The notes beneath the pieces were generated by a model. That model saw only the letters and a program-made list of their open reading frames with translations, was not told where the DNA came from and did not search any database. A stretch of DNA of 64,000 nucleotides from contig NZ_CP090095.1 of NCBI RefSeq assembly GCF_021391675.1, positions 191,501 through 255,500 on the forward strand. Direction: 5' to 3'. A program made the translations under genes and the position numbers. Positions 45,990 through 54,468 of this stretch are shown one piece after another. The DNA is from Neorhizobium galegae (GTDB lineage Bacteria > Pseudomonadota > Alphaproteobacteria > Rhizobiales > Rhizobiaceae). The first letter of the stretch is position 1; the number at the start of each line of letters is the position of its first letter.

Positions 45990-47150
45990 CTACTCCTGAT
46001 GCACCTTCGCCCCGCCGATCCAGGTGCTCTTCATGCTAAGCTCGTTGGTGAGGAGCACGAAATCTGCATCAAATCCGGGCTTCAGCGCGCCCTTGCAGTC
46101 GGCAAGATAGGCCGCTTCCGCCGGATAGGCGGATGCCATGCGCAACGCCTCCTCGATCGGCAGGTCGAGCGCCTCATGGGCAAACCGGACCGACGAGATC
46201 ATGTCGATATCGGCGCCGGCGAGTGTGCCGTCGGCAAGCGTCAGGCGGCCGTCCTGCCGCAGGATCTCGCGGCCGTTCAGGGTGAAGCTCTTCATGTCGG
46301 TGCCGATGGTCGACATCGCGTCGGTGACGATGAAGATCTTGCCCGGTCCGTTTTTCGAACGCAGCGCCACGCCCATCGCAGCCGGATGGACATGGATGCC
46401 GTCAGCGATGATCCCGACATAGAGCGAGCCGATATCGAGTGCAGCGCCGACGACGCCGGGCTGGCGGTGGCCGAGCGGGCTCATGGCATTGAAGAGATGG
46501 GTGACGGTGCGAACACCCGCCTCGGCGTAGGTCTTTGCGGTCTCGTAGGTCGTGTCGGTATGGCCGAGGCTCACCATGAAGCCAGCCTGCGCCAGCTGTG
46601 CCGCCTGTTCAACCGTCACGTTTTCCGGCGCGACTGTGATCATCATCGCATCGAACACCCCTCTGCAGGAGAGCATCAGTTCGATGTCCTTCTCCTCCAT
46701 CGGCCGGATCAGCTTGGGATCATGCGCACCCTTGCGCGCCACCGAAAGATGCGGGCCTTCGAGATGCAGGCCGAGAAAGCCCGGCACGTCTTCGGCCTTC
46801 GCCTGCTTGCCGGCCTCGACCGTCCGGGACGTGATCTCGTAGGTGTCTGTGATCAGCGTCGGCAACAGCGCCGTCGTGCCGAACTTGGCATGCGCGGCGC
46901 AGATCTGTCTAAGACCCGCCACCGTCGGCTCCTCGTTTAGCAGCACGCCGCCGCCGCCATTCACCTGCAGGTCGATGAAGCCGGGCACGATCAGCCCGCC
47001 GCCGGCATCGATCCGCTCGATGCTGTCCGGCAGCTTGGACGTGGACTGGATAGCTTCGATCTTGCCGCCCGCAAAAACCAGCGCGGCATCCTCGTGCCAT
47101 AAAGTGCCGTCGAAAATGCGGGCGCCGGTAATGGCCTTTCGCGTACTCAT
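45990..47150 (-). CDS. nagA: N-acetylglucosamine-6-phosphate deacetylase
   Basis: A 386-residue metal-dependent amidohydrolase releasing acetate from GlcNAc-6-phosphate. Motifs in order are PGFIDLQVNGGGG (about residues 54-66), HLEGPHLS with the metal-site Glu, SLGHTDTTYETAKTYAEAG, THLFNAMSPLGHRQPGVVG and the catalytic Asp in FIVTDAMSTIG. It is last in the minus-strand operon kinase-gntR-SIS deaminase-nagA, overlapping the deaminase gene by 4 bases. It converges with tctE (2-base gap). Confidence 0.95.
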   Translation of the reverse strand: MSTRKAITGARIFDGTLWHEDAALVFAGGKIEAIQSTSKLPDSIERIDAGGGLIVPGFIDLQVNGGGGVLLNEEPTVAGLRQICAAHAKFGTTALLPTLITDTYEITSRTVEAGKQAKAEDVPGFLGLHLEGPHLSVARKGAHDPKLIRPMEEKDIELMLSCRGVFDAMMITVAPENVTVEQAAQLAQAGFMVSLGHTDTTYETAKTYAEAGVRTVTHLFNAMSPLGHRQPGVVGAALDIGSLYVGIIADGIHVHPAAMGVALRSKNGPGKIFIVTDAMSTIGTDMKSFTLNGREILRQDGRLTLADGTLAGADIDMISSVRFAHEALDLPIEEALRMASAYPAEAAYLADCKGALKPGFDADFVLLTNELSMKSTWIGGAKVHQE

Positions 47151-48178
47151 AGCGTCTCGGTCACCTTCTTGAGTGCGACAGGCGCATCCGGGTTGAAGCC
47201 CTTGGCGCGCGACCAGGCTTCGACGAAACCGTAGAAGGGCAGAATGAGCGTCAGCGCATCGGTGATCGGATGGCCGGTCGCCACGAAAGGCAGCTTGCGG
47301 GCGTCCTTGACCTCGTCGGAGGTCGCAAAGGCGAGTGCGCCCTTGACTGAGAGGCTGTCGGCGATCTCGACGGCGGAGCCTTCCGCCGCATCGCGGGCCG
47401 CGAAGGTGACGACCGGGAACCGCTTTTCGACCAGCGCGACAGGCCCATGCAGCACTTCCGCCGCCGAATAGGCCTCGGCATGCATGTTGGAGGTTTCCTT
47501 GAACTTCAGCGCGGCCTCGCTGGCGATCGCCAGTGCCGGGCCGCGGCCGAGCATGTAGAGGGATTCCGCATCGCCCAGCTCGTGTGCAAGCTCGCTCCAG
47601 TCAAGCTTGACTGCCTTTTCGAAATGCCCCGGCAGGTCGCGGATGGCGACTTTCAGCGCCTCGTCACCGACCCATTCCGACAGCAGCGCAAGGCCGGCAA
47701 CGATCGAGTTGACGAACGACTTGGTGGCCGCAACGGCGAGTTCCGGCCCGGCATTGATGTTGACGGCATAGGCCGAAGCGGTGGCGATCGGCGAGGGCAG
47801 CGTATTGGTTAGCGCCACGGTGACGGCACCGGCCTTGGTCGCGGCCTCAGCCATCGCGACGATATCCGGGCTCTTGCCGGACTGCGAAATGGCGATCGCC
47901 GCACCGCCGTCGAGCTTCAGCTTGGCACCGTAGATCGAGGCGAGCGACGGCCCGAGCGAGGCGACCGGCCGGCCGGCGGTCAGTTCGACGGCGTATTTTA
48001 TGAAGGTCGCAGCATGGTCGGAGGAGCCGCGCGCGATGGTGATCAGGAAGGCCGGGTCCCTTTCGCGCAGCGCACGGCCGGCAGCGGCAAGCTCGGCCGC
48101 CGAACCGTCGAGCAGACGTGCCGTCGCTTCCGGTATCTCGTCGATCTCTTTGCGCATGTTCGTCATATTGGTCAGCAT
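47147..48178 (-). CDS. SIS-domain glucosamine-6-phosphate deaminase (NagB-II type)
   Basis: A 343-residue protein made of two SIS domains, like the isomerase half of GlmS but without the glutaminase domain. TIARGSSDHAATFIKYAVEL (about residues 47-66) and AISQSGKSPDIVAMAEAATKAGA form the first SIS fold. The second has YMLGRGPALAIASEAALKFKETSNMHAEAYSAAEVLHGP. In nag clusters such proteins deaminate and isomerise GlcN-6-phosphate to fructose-6-phosphate. That fits here, as no classical nagB is present. It sits between gntR and nagA. Confidence 0.87.
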   Translation of the reverse strand: MLTNMTNMRKEIDEIPEATARLLDGSAAELAAAGRALRERDPAFLITIARGSSDHAATFIKYAVELTAGRPVASLGPSLASIYGAKLKLDGGAAIAISQSGKSPDIVAMAEAATKAGAVTVALTNTLPSPIATASAYAVNINAGPELAVAATKSFVNSIVAGLALLSEWVGDEALKVAIRDLPGHFEKAVKLDWSELAHELGDAESLYMLGRGPALAIASEAALKFKETSNMHAEAYSAAEVLHGPVALVEKRFPVVTFAARDAAEGSAVEIADSLSVKGALAFATSDEVKDARKLPFVATGHPITDALTLILPFYGFVEAWSRAKGFNPDAPVALKKVTETL

Positions 48179-48195
48179 AACATCGTCCTCGAAGG

Positions 48196-48960
48196 TCAGT
48201 TTTCGCCAAGCGAGAGCTCGGCCACGAAATCATAGGCATCGCCGCGATAGAGCGAGCGGGTGAGCTCCACCACCCGGCCGGATGCCAGATAGGAAACACG
48301 CTCGATCGAAAGGCCGGCGGAGCCGATCGGCACGGCCAGCAGCCCGGCATCCGGGTTCTTCATATTGCAGGCGGATATCCGCTGTATGGCGCGCACCGGC
48401 CGGGCATCCTTTTTTCCAAGTTCGGCATAGAGCGAATTGGTCACCACGGAAGGATCGGGCAGGAAATCGGCGGAAATGCTGGCCCGCTCGATCGCGAGCG
48501 GCATGTCGTTGCCGAGGCGCAGGCGGCCGAGACGCGCGACCTTTTCCCCGGGCGCGAGGCCCAGCATCATCATCTCTTCGGGGGAGGGGTGGAAAAGCCC
48601 GCGTTCCAGCCACTCGGATCGCGTCACCAGGCCGCGCCGCGCCATGTCCTCGGTAAACGAGGTGAGCCGGGTCAGCGGCTGCTCGACACGCGACATCGGC
48701 TTGACCACGAACGTGCCGGAACCGTGCCTGCGGGTCAGCAACCCGTCCTTGACCAGATCGTCGACGGCCTTGCGCACCGTGACGCGGCTGACATTGGCAT
48801 AGTCGGCAAGATCGCGCTCGGCCGGCAGGGCGTCGCCATGGCCGAGCTTGCCGGTGCGGATAGCCTCCTCGAGGCTCTGGCGCAGCTTGCGGTAAAGCGG
48901 CCCGGTGCCGGCCGATTGCAGGCCGTCGAGCGGCAGGATGGCGGCGAGCATGTGATTCAT
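48196..48960 (-). CDS. GntR/HutC-family regulator of amino-sugar genes
   Basis: A 254-residue repressor with an N-terminal GntR winged helix (DGLQSAGTGPLYRKLRQSLEEAIRTGKLGHGDALPAERDLADYANVSRVTVRKAVDDLV, roughly residues 13-71) and a C-terminal UTRA effector domain. NagR/DasR-type members of this group bind GlcN-6-P or GlcNAc-6-P. It lies between the kinase gene (4-base overlap) and the SIS deaminase gene. The inverted 19-base elements at 49865 and 50008 are its likely operators. Confidence 0.9.
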   Translation of the reverse strand: MNHMLAAILPLDGLQSAGTGPLYRKLRQSLEEAIRTGKLGHGDALPAERDLADYANVSRVTVRKAVDDLVKDGLLTRRHGSGTFVVKPMSRVEQPLTRLTSFTEDMARRGLVTRSEWLERGLFHPSPEEMMMLGLAPGEKVARLGRLRLGNDMPLAIERASISADFLPDPSVVTNSLYAELGKKDARPVRAIQRISACNMKNPDAGLLAVPIGSAGLSIERVSYLASGRVVELTRSLYRGDAYDFVAELSLGEN

Positions 48961-49844
48961 GCGCGTAGCTCCGCCCGCGCCCCATAGGTTTGGACCGCAA
49001 GCGCCACCGCGCCGGTCAGCGCATCGGCAAGCGGTTCGGAAAGTCGGGCGCGGTGCCGTTCGGCCAGATATTCGGGATAGAGAGGGGCAAGACCGCCGAG
49101 CAGGCAGAGCCGGCCTTTTCCCTTGGTGATCCCGTTGACCGCATCGAGAGCCTCGTCGATGCCGGTTGCCCCGCTCTTGAGGATACGTATCGCCGCCTCG
49201 TCACTCTGCCGCGCAAATTCGAACACCTTTGGAGTATGACGCCCGAAATCACCAGGTTTCGCCAGCCGTGCGAAATCGACGACCTTTTCCGGATTGTTGT
49301 CGAACTCGGCGAGAATGGCCTTGGACAGACCGGTCATCGGGTGGATATTGTCATAGGCGAGCAGGCTCTCCTGCAGCGCGAGCTGGCCGAGCCGCGCGCC
49401 ACTGCCGAGATCGCTCACCTGGAAACCCCAGCCCGCGACCGAATGAAGCCTGCCCTGATGCCGGGCGATATAGACCGTGCCGGTGCCGACAATGCCGATC
49501 GCCCCGTCCTCGTCGCCGATTGCGCCCTGCAGCGCGATGACTCCGTCTGACACGATATCTGACCGCTTGAAGGGCAGCCGCGCCTGCACATAACTCACCG
49601 CATCGCCGACATTGTTGCCGGCAAGACCGAGAACGGCGGAGGTGGCGGAAAGCTCAGGCTCCAGCCCGGCTTCGGCGAAAGCGAGGCGCGAGGCCTCGGC
49701 GATATGTTTCAGGGCCGTGTCGGGATCGGTCAGGATATTGGAGGCGCCGCTCTTGCCGCGGCCAAGGATGGTGCCATTTCCGTCAGCCAATGCCGCACGG
49801 CAACTCGTTCCACCGCCATCGATTCCGATAAAATAGGCCGCCAT
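48957..49844 (-). CDS. BadF/BadG-type N-acetylhexosamine kinase
   Basis: A 295-residue ASKHA-fold kinase. The phosphate-1 motif FIGIDGGGTSCRAAL starts at residue 5, GASNILTDPDTAL follows near 33, and IGIVGTGTVYIARHQGRLHSVAGWG (about residues 115-139) is the adenine/phosphate region. Relatives phosphorylate GlcNAc or MurNAc/anhMurNAc. In this operon it would make the 6-phosphate used by MurQ and NagA. ATG 49844 is chosen as the motif begins directly after it. It is first of the minus-strand operon. Confidence 0.87.
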   Translation of the reverse strand: MAAYFIGIDGGGTSCRAALADGNGTILGRGKSGASNILTDPDTALKHIAEASRLAFAEAGLEPELSATSAVLGLAGNNVGDAVSYVQARLPFKRSDIVSDGVIALQGAIGDEDGAIGIVGTGTVYIARHQGRLHSVAGWGFQVSDLGSGARLGQLALQESLLAYDNIHPMTGLSKAILAEFDNNPEKVVDFARLAKPGDFGRHTPKVFEFARQSDEAAIRILKSGATGIDEALDAVNGITKGKGRLCLLGGLAPLYPEYLAERHRARLSEPLADALTGAVALAVQTYGARAELRA

Positions 49845-49864
49845 GGGTACCTCCGCAGACGATA

Positions 49865-49883
49865 ATACCAAAAAAGTACCAAT
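49865..49883 (-). promoter_or_regulatory. GntR operator candidate, copy near the kinase start
   Basis: ATACCAAAAAAGTACCAAT (plus strand) contains two TACCAA units with 11-base spacing. Its reverse complement recurs at 50008-50026 with 17 of 19 matches. It starts 21 bases upstream of the kinase gene, well placed to block its promoter. Binding by the GntR protein is inferred. Confidence 0.6.
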
Positions 49884-50007
49884 AACCAAGCGTGATTTCA
49901 AAAATCTCAAACAGCAGGTTTCATATATTTGAAATTGCTTCATTATTTTCAATAATTTCTGCTGAGCTTATCGATCTGTTCATAAAAGTTAATTTTCCTT
50001 CTGGACA

Positions 50008-50026
50008 ATTGGTATTTTTTTGGCAT
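50008..50026 (+). promoter_or_regulatory. GntR operator candidate, copy near the murQ start
   Basis: ATTGGTATTTTTTTGGCAT mirrors the element at 49865 in inverted orientation, 27 bases upstream of the murQ ATG. The 124 bases between the two copies are very AT-rich for this genome and carry divergent promoters plus a CAGCAG/CTGCTG inverted repeat; no gene is seen there. Confidence 0.6.
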
Positions 50027-50052
50027 CATTTTGGACTAGAGGGAGAAACCGG

Positions 50053-50967
50053 ATGAGCACAACTGCCACCGAAGCGAGACATGGGAAAGCGGAAGGGCTC
50101 GATATGCTCTCGCCCGCCGAAATCCTTGCGCTTCTCGCATCCGGCCAGCAGGTGGCTGCCAAGGTTGTCGATCAAGCCATTCCAGCAATCGCCAAGGCCG
50201 CCGATCTTGTCGCTGCAGCTTTGAAATCCGGCGGCAAGGTGATCTATGCCGGCGCCGGCAGTGCGGGCCTCGTAGCGATGGCAGATGCGATGGAGCTCCC
50301 CGGCACCTACGGCATCCCGCCCGAGCGGATCGCCATCCTGTTTGCCGGCGGTCTTCCCGACGTAGCTGACCTGCCCGGCGGTCCCGAAGACGATGCGTCT
50401 CTCGGCGAGCGGGACGCCGCTATCATCGAGGCGGCGGATTGCGTCATCTGCGTGTCCGCGAGCGGTTCGACCCCCTACACGGTCGCCATAGCCGAAACCG
50501 CGAAACGCCGGGGCGCGAAACTCGTGGCGATGGCCAACAATGCCGGTACAAAGCTGTTCGAAGGTGCCGATGTGGCGATCCTGCTCGAAACGCCGCCGGA
50601 AGTCGTCGCCGGTTCTACCCGCATGGGTGCCGCGACCGCCCAGAAGATCGCCTTCAACATGCTGTCGACGCTGACTGCCGTCAAACTCGGCCACGTGCAT
50701 GACGGCCATATGGTCAATCTGCGCGCCGATAACGGCAAGCTGCGTGCCCGCGCTGCCCGTATGGTGGCCGATATCGCCGGCATCGGTTTCGACGTGGCCC
50801 GTGACTGGGTCGAGGCCTCGGAAGGTTCTGTCAAGGTCGCGGTCCTGCTCGCAGCCGGCGCGGCCGATGTGGAAGCCGCGAAGACTTTGCTTGCCCGTTC
50901 GGACGATGTGCTGCGCACGGCACTTGCCGAATTGCAGGCGTCCAAGAGTTCCATGAAGCGCGCCTGA
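50053..50967 (+). CDS. murQ: N-acetylmuramic acid 6-phosphate etherase (divergent MurQ)
   Basis: A 304-residue SIS-fold lyase that would split MurNAc-6-phosphate into GlcNAc-6-phosphate and lactate. The SIS loop is YAGAGSAGLVAMADAMELPG. Glu81 and Glu112 (GGPEDDASLGERD) align with the catalytic Glu83 and Glu114 of the E. coli enzyme, but the usual GAGTSGR is changed to GAGSAGL, so the enzyme is divergent. GGGAG precedes ATG 50053. It leads a plus-strand operon with a sugar ABC importer, divergent from nagA and the kinase. Confidence 0.82.
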   Translation: MSTTATEARHGKAEGLDMLSPAEILALLASGQQVAAKVVDQAIPAIAKAADLVAAALKSGGKVIYAGAGSAGLVAMADAMELPGTYGIPPERIAILFAGGLPDVADLPGGPEDDASLGERDAAIIEAADCVICVSASGSTPYTVAIAETAKRRGAKLVAMANNAGTKLFEGADVAILLETPPEVVAGSTRMGAATAQKIAFNMLSTLTAVKLGHVHDGHMVNLRADNGKLRARAARMVADIAGIGFDVARDWVEASEGSVKVAVLLAAGAADVEAAKTLLARSDDVLRTALAELQASKSSMKRA

Positions 50968-50993
50968 AAGGCGCATATAAAAGGGAGAACATC

Positions 50994-52262
50994 ATGACAC
51001 GCATATTGAAAAGCATTCTTTTTGCCACGACCGTACTCGCACCGGCGGGCTTTGTTGCCACCGGAGCTTCCGCACAGACCGCCACGCTCACCATCGAGAG
51101 CTGGCGCAATGACGACCTGCCGATCTGGCAGCAGAAGATCATTCCCGCCTTCGAAGCCAAGAACCCGGGCATCAAGGTAACCTTCGCGCCGATGGCCCCG
51201 ACGGAATACAATTCCGCCGTCAACGCCAAGCTCGAAGCTGGTACCGCGGGCGACCTCATCACCTGCCGTCCGTTCGACCTGTCGCTCGCCATGTTCCAGA
51301 AGGGCCAGCTCGCCTCGCTGAGCGACCTGCCGGGCATTTCCAACTTCTCGGACACCGCCAAGTCTGCCTGGACCACGGATGACGGCAAGACGACTTTCTG
51401 CGTGCCGATCGCGTCCGTCATCCACGGCTTCATCTACAACAAGAAGGCCTTCCAGGAGGCCGGCGTGCAGGTACCGAAGACCGAGGATGAATTCTTCGCC
51501 ATACTCGACAAGTTCAAGAAGGGTGGCAAGTACATCCCGCTCGCCATGGGCACCAAGGACCAGTGGGAAGCCGCTACCATGGGCTACTACAACATCGGTC
51601 CGAACTACTGGAAGGGCGAGGACGGCCGGAAGTCGCTGATATCAGGCAAGGAGAAGCTGACCGATGCCGACTGGGTCGAGCCCTACAAGGCGCTCGCGAA
51701 GTGGAAGCCCTATCTCGGCGACGGTTTCGAAGCCCAGACCTATCCGGACAGCCAGAACCTCTTCACGCTCGGCCGTGCGGCCATCTATCCGGCCGGTTCC
51801 TGGGAAATCTCCAACTTCAAGGCGGCCGCAGATTTCGAAATGGGCGCCTTCCCGCCGCCGGTCAAGAAGGCCGGCGATACCTGCTACATTTCCGACCATA
51901 ACGATATCGGCGTCGGCCTCAACGCCAAGGGTAAGAACCCGGAAGCCGCGAAAAAATTCCTCGCCTGGGTCGCCTCGCCGGAATTTGCTGAGATCTACGC
52001 CAACGCCCTGCCGGGCTTCTTCAGCCTGAACTCGACGCCGGTGAAGATGAAGGACGACCTGGCGCAGGAATTCGTCTCCTGGCGCCAGACCTGCAAGCCG
52101 ACGATCCGCCCGAGCGCTGCCATCGTCGGCCGCGGCCAGCCGAACCTCGACCTCGAAATGTGGCGCGTCTCGGCCAATGTCATCAACGGCACGGAAACCC
52201 CGGAACAGGCCGGCGCCGAGACCCAGAAGGGCCTCGACAGCTGGTACAAGCCGGCGAAGTAA
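50994..52262 (+). CDS. CUT1 sugar ABC transporter solute-binding protein (murQ-linked)
   Basis: A 422-residue periplasmic binding protein (family 1 extracellular solute-binding). Signal peptide ends near ATGASAQT at residue 28. Mature start TLTIESWRNDDLPIWQQKIIPAFEAKNPGIKVTF is typical, as is the AGSWEISNFKAA segment. The position after murQ suggests an amino-sugar cargo (GlcNAc, MurNAc or a muropeptide sugar). It starts 26 bases after murQ with GGGAG upstream. A 210-base gap with a RIME-like repeat separates it from the first permease. Confidence 0.9.
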   Translation: MTRILKSILFATTVLAPAGFVATGASAQTATLTIESWRNDDLPIWQQKIIPAFEAKNPGIKVTFAPMAPTEYNSAVNAKLEAGTAGDLITCRPFDLSLAMFQKGQLASLSDLPGISNFSDTAKSAWTTDDGKTTFCVPIASVIHGFIYNKKAFQEAGVQVPKTEDEFFAILDKFKKGGKYIPLAMGTKDQWEAATMGYYNIGPNYWKGEDGRKSLISGKEKLTDADWVEPYKALAKWKPYLGDGFEAQTYPDSQNLFTLGRAAIYPAGSWEISNFKAAADFEMGAFPPPVKKAGDTCYISDHNDIGVGLNAKGKNPEAAKKFLAWVASPEFAEIYANALPGFFSLNSTPVKMKDDLAQEFVSWRQTCKPTIRPSAAIVGRGQPNLDLEMWRVSANVINGTETPEQAGAETQKGLDSWYKPAK

Positions 52263-52288
52263 GCCTCCGCCTCTGGCGATCAAAGACT

Positions 52289-52424
52289 GCCCCTCACCCT
52301 AACCCTCTCCCCGCTTGCGGGGAGAGGGGACTTGCCCCACGATGCCTTTGAAGCACGGAAACGGTGCGGCATATCCCTTCCCCCGTCGAGACGGGGAGAA
52401 GGTGCCGGCAGGCGGATGAGGGGC
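52289..52424. repeat. RIME-like intergenic palindromic repeat, copy 1
   Basis: A 136-base element with terminal inverted repeats GCCCCTCA/TGAGGGGC. Inside are two smaller palindromes (CTCTCCCCGC/GCGGGGAGAG and CCCCGTC/GACGGGG). The right half shares GGGGAGAAGGTGCCGGCAGG with the second copy at 54307. It resembles the Rhizobium-specific intergenic mosaic elements. It sits inside an ABC operon, between the binding-protein gene and the first permease. Confidence 0.75.
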
Positions 52425-52472
52425 ACCGCTATGAAGTCATTCTGAAAATACAAACCACCGGAACCCAAAACC

Positions 52473-53423
52473 ATGAGCGATACCGAAATTGCCGATATCG
52501 AAACGGTGCCGGTGAAACGCCCCACCCGCTGGCATATCGCCGTTTTCCTGGCGCCGGCCTTCCTCGTCTATACCGCGGTGATGATCCTGCCGCTGATCGA
52601 GACGCTGCGTCTGTCGCTCTTCAACATGGTCGAAGGCCAGCTCGCCTTCGTGGGCTTCCGCAATTTCCAGACCCTGTTCGGGGATCCGCGCCTTTCCGCC
52701 GATTTCTGGAACGCGCTGCGCAACAACGTCATCTTCTTCATCATCCATATGCTGGTGCAGAACCCGGTCGGCATCGCGATTGCCGCCATGCTGTCGCTGC
52801 CCGGCCTGCGGTTCGCGGCCTTCTACCGCTCGGCGATCTTCGTGCCGACGCTGCTGTCCTTCGTCATCGTCGGCTTCATCTGGAAGCTGATCCTGTCGCC
52901 GATCTGGGGCATCGCGCCGAGCCTGATGGATCTGGTCGGTTTGAAATGGGCCTTTGCACCCTGGCTCGGCAAGGCCGAAACCGCGCTGATCGCCGTCTCG
53001 CTGATCTCCGTCTGGCAATATGTCGGCATTCCGATGATGCTGATCTATGCGGCGCTGCTCAACATCCCGGACGAAGTGCTGGAAGCCGCCGAATGCGACG
53101 GCATTACCGGCTGGAGCCAGTTCTGGAAGATCAAGCTGCCGCTCATCCTGCCCTCGATCGGCATCGTCTCGGTCCTGACCTTCGTCGGCAATTTCAACGC
53201 CTTCGACCTGGTCTACACGGTTCAGGGCGCGCTTGCCGGCCCGAACGGCTCGACCGACATTCTTGGCACGCTGCTCTACCGGACCTTCTTCGGCTTCCAG
53301 AACCAGATGGGCGACCGCTCCATGGGCGCGACGATTGCCGCGGTGATGTTCCTGATCATCCTCGCTGGCGTGGCACTCTATCTTTTCGTCATCCAGCGGC
53401 GCATGCGCCGTTACCAGTTCTAA
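52473..53423 (+). CDS. CUT1 sugar ABC permease (MalF type, murQ-linked)
   Basis: A 316-residue inner-membrane permease with six predicted helices; the first follows a charged N-terminus (KRPTRWHIAVFLAPAFLVYTAVMILP). The EAA loop that contacts the ATPase is EAAECDGITGWSQFWKIKLPLI (about residues 206-227). The second permease begins 15 bases later. The long 5' gap carries a RIME-like repeat. Amino-sugar cargo is inferred from the operon. Confidence 0.92.
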   Translation: MSDTEIADIETVPVKRPTRWHIAVFLAPAFLVYTAVMILPLIETLRLSLFNMVEGQLAFVGFRNFQTLFGDPRLSADFWNALRNNVIFFIIHMLVQNPVGIAIAAMLSLPGLRFAAFYRSAIFVPTLLSFVIVGFIWKLILSPIWGIAPSLMDLVGLKWAFAPWLGKAETALIAVSLISVWQYVGIPMMLIYAALLNIPDEVLEAAECDGITGWSQFWKIKLPLILPSIGIVSVLTFVGNFNAFDLVYTVQGALAGPNGSTDILGTLLYRTFFGFQNQMGDRSMGATIAAVMFLIILAGVALYLFVIQRRMRRYQF

Positions 53424-53438
53424 AAGGGAGCGCAAGAC

Positions 53439-54278
53439 ATGTCGAAAGCCCGCTCCGCCCCCGTCCGTGCCGCCTTCATCCACCTGGCGTTGATCGCCTA
53501 TACGTTGGTGGCGCTGTTTCCGGTCTTCCTGACGCTGGTCAACTCGTTCAAGAACCGCAACGCGATCTTCCGCGAGCCGATGGCCCTGCCGACCCCCTCG
53601 ACCTTCAGCCTGATCGGTTACGAGACGGTGCTGAGCCAGGGCAATTTCGTCGGTTATTTCCAGAACAGCCTGATCGTCACCGTCGTCTCGATCGCGCTCG
53701 TCCTGCTGTTCGGCGCCATGGCGGCCTTCGCGCTGTCCGAATACCGGTTTCGCGGCAACACGCTGATGGGGCTCTACCTCGCGCTCGGCATCATGATCCC
53801 GATTCGATTAGGCACCGTGGCGATCCTGCAGGGCATGGTCGCCGCCGGCCTCGTCAACACGCTGACCTCGCTGATCCTGGTCTATACGGCTCAAGGGTTG
53901 CCGCTGGCGATCTTCATCCTGTCGGAATTCATGCGCACCGTCTCCGACGACCTGAAGAGCGCCGGCCGCATTGATGGGCTCTCGGAATACGCAATCTTCT
54001 TCCGCCTCGTCCTGCCGCTGGTGCGCCCCGCCATGGCGACGGTCGCGGTCTTCACCATGATCCCGATCTGGAACGACCTCTGGTTCCCGCTGATCCTCGC
54101 GCCCGGCGAGGCCACCAAGACGGTGACCCTGGGCGCCCAGATGTTCATCGGCCAGTTCGTCACCAACTGGAACGCGGTGCTCTCGGCCCTGTCGCTGGCG
54201 ATCCTGCCGGTCATGGTTCTCTACGTCATCTTCTCGCGGCAACTGATCCGGGGGATTACGTCGGGGGCGGTGAAGTGA
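53439..54278 (+). CDS. CUT1 sugar ABC permease (MalG type, murQ-linked)
   Basis: A 279-residue partner permease with six helices. The EAA loop reads SAGRIDGLSEYAIFFRLVLPLVRPAMA (about residues 172-198), and the closing QLIRGITSGAVKG-type tail (RQLIRGITSGAVK) is diagnostic for MalG-like subunits. AAGGGAG lies upstream of the ATG. A second RIME-like repeat separates it from the dehydrogenase gene. Confidence 0.92.
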   Translation: MSKARSAPVRAAFIHLALIAYTLVALFPVFLTLVNSFKNRNAIFREPMALPTPSTFSLIGYETVLSQGNFVGYFQNSLIVTVVSIALVLLFGAMAAFALSEYRFRGNTLMGLYLALGIMIPIRLGTVAILQGMVAAGLVNTLTSLILVYTAQGLPLAIFILSEFMRTVSDDLKSAGRIDGLSEYAIFFRLVLPLVRPAMATVAVFTMIPIWNDLWFPLILAPGEATKTVTLGAQMFIGQFVTNWNAVLSALSLAILPVMVLYVIFSRQLIRGITSGAVK

Positions 54279-54306
54279 TGGTTCTTGCATTTGAGGAGAG
54301 GGCGCA

Positions 54307-54431
54307 CCCCCTCACCCGGCCTCCGCTCCGCTCGGCCACCCTCTCCCCAAGGGGAGAGGAGGGAATAGCGACGCCGCGGCATATCCTCTTCTCCCCAGCG
54401 GGGAGAAGGTGCCGGCAGGCGGATGAGGGGG
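54307..54431. repeat. RIME-like intergenic palindromic repeat, copy 2
   Basis: A 125-base element with terminal repeats CCCCCTCA/TGAGGGGG and inner palindromes (CTCTCCCC/GGGGAGAG and CTTCTCCCC/GGGGAGAAG). The right half is nearly the same as copy 1 at 52289-52424. It lies in the gap between the second permease and the Gfo/Idh/MocA gene of the same operon, so the two repeats flank the permease pair. Confidence 0.75.
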
Positions 54432-54468
54432 CCACCCAGCACACCGTCTCAAACAAGGAGACAAATAA

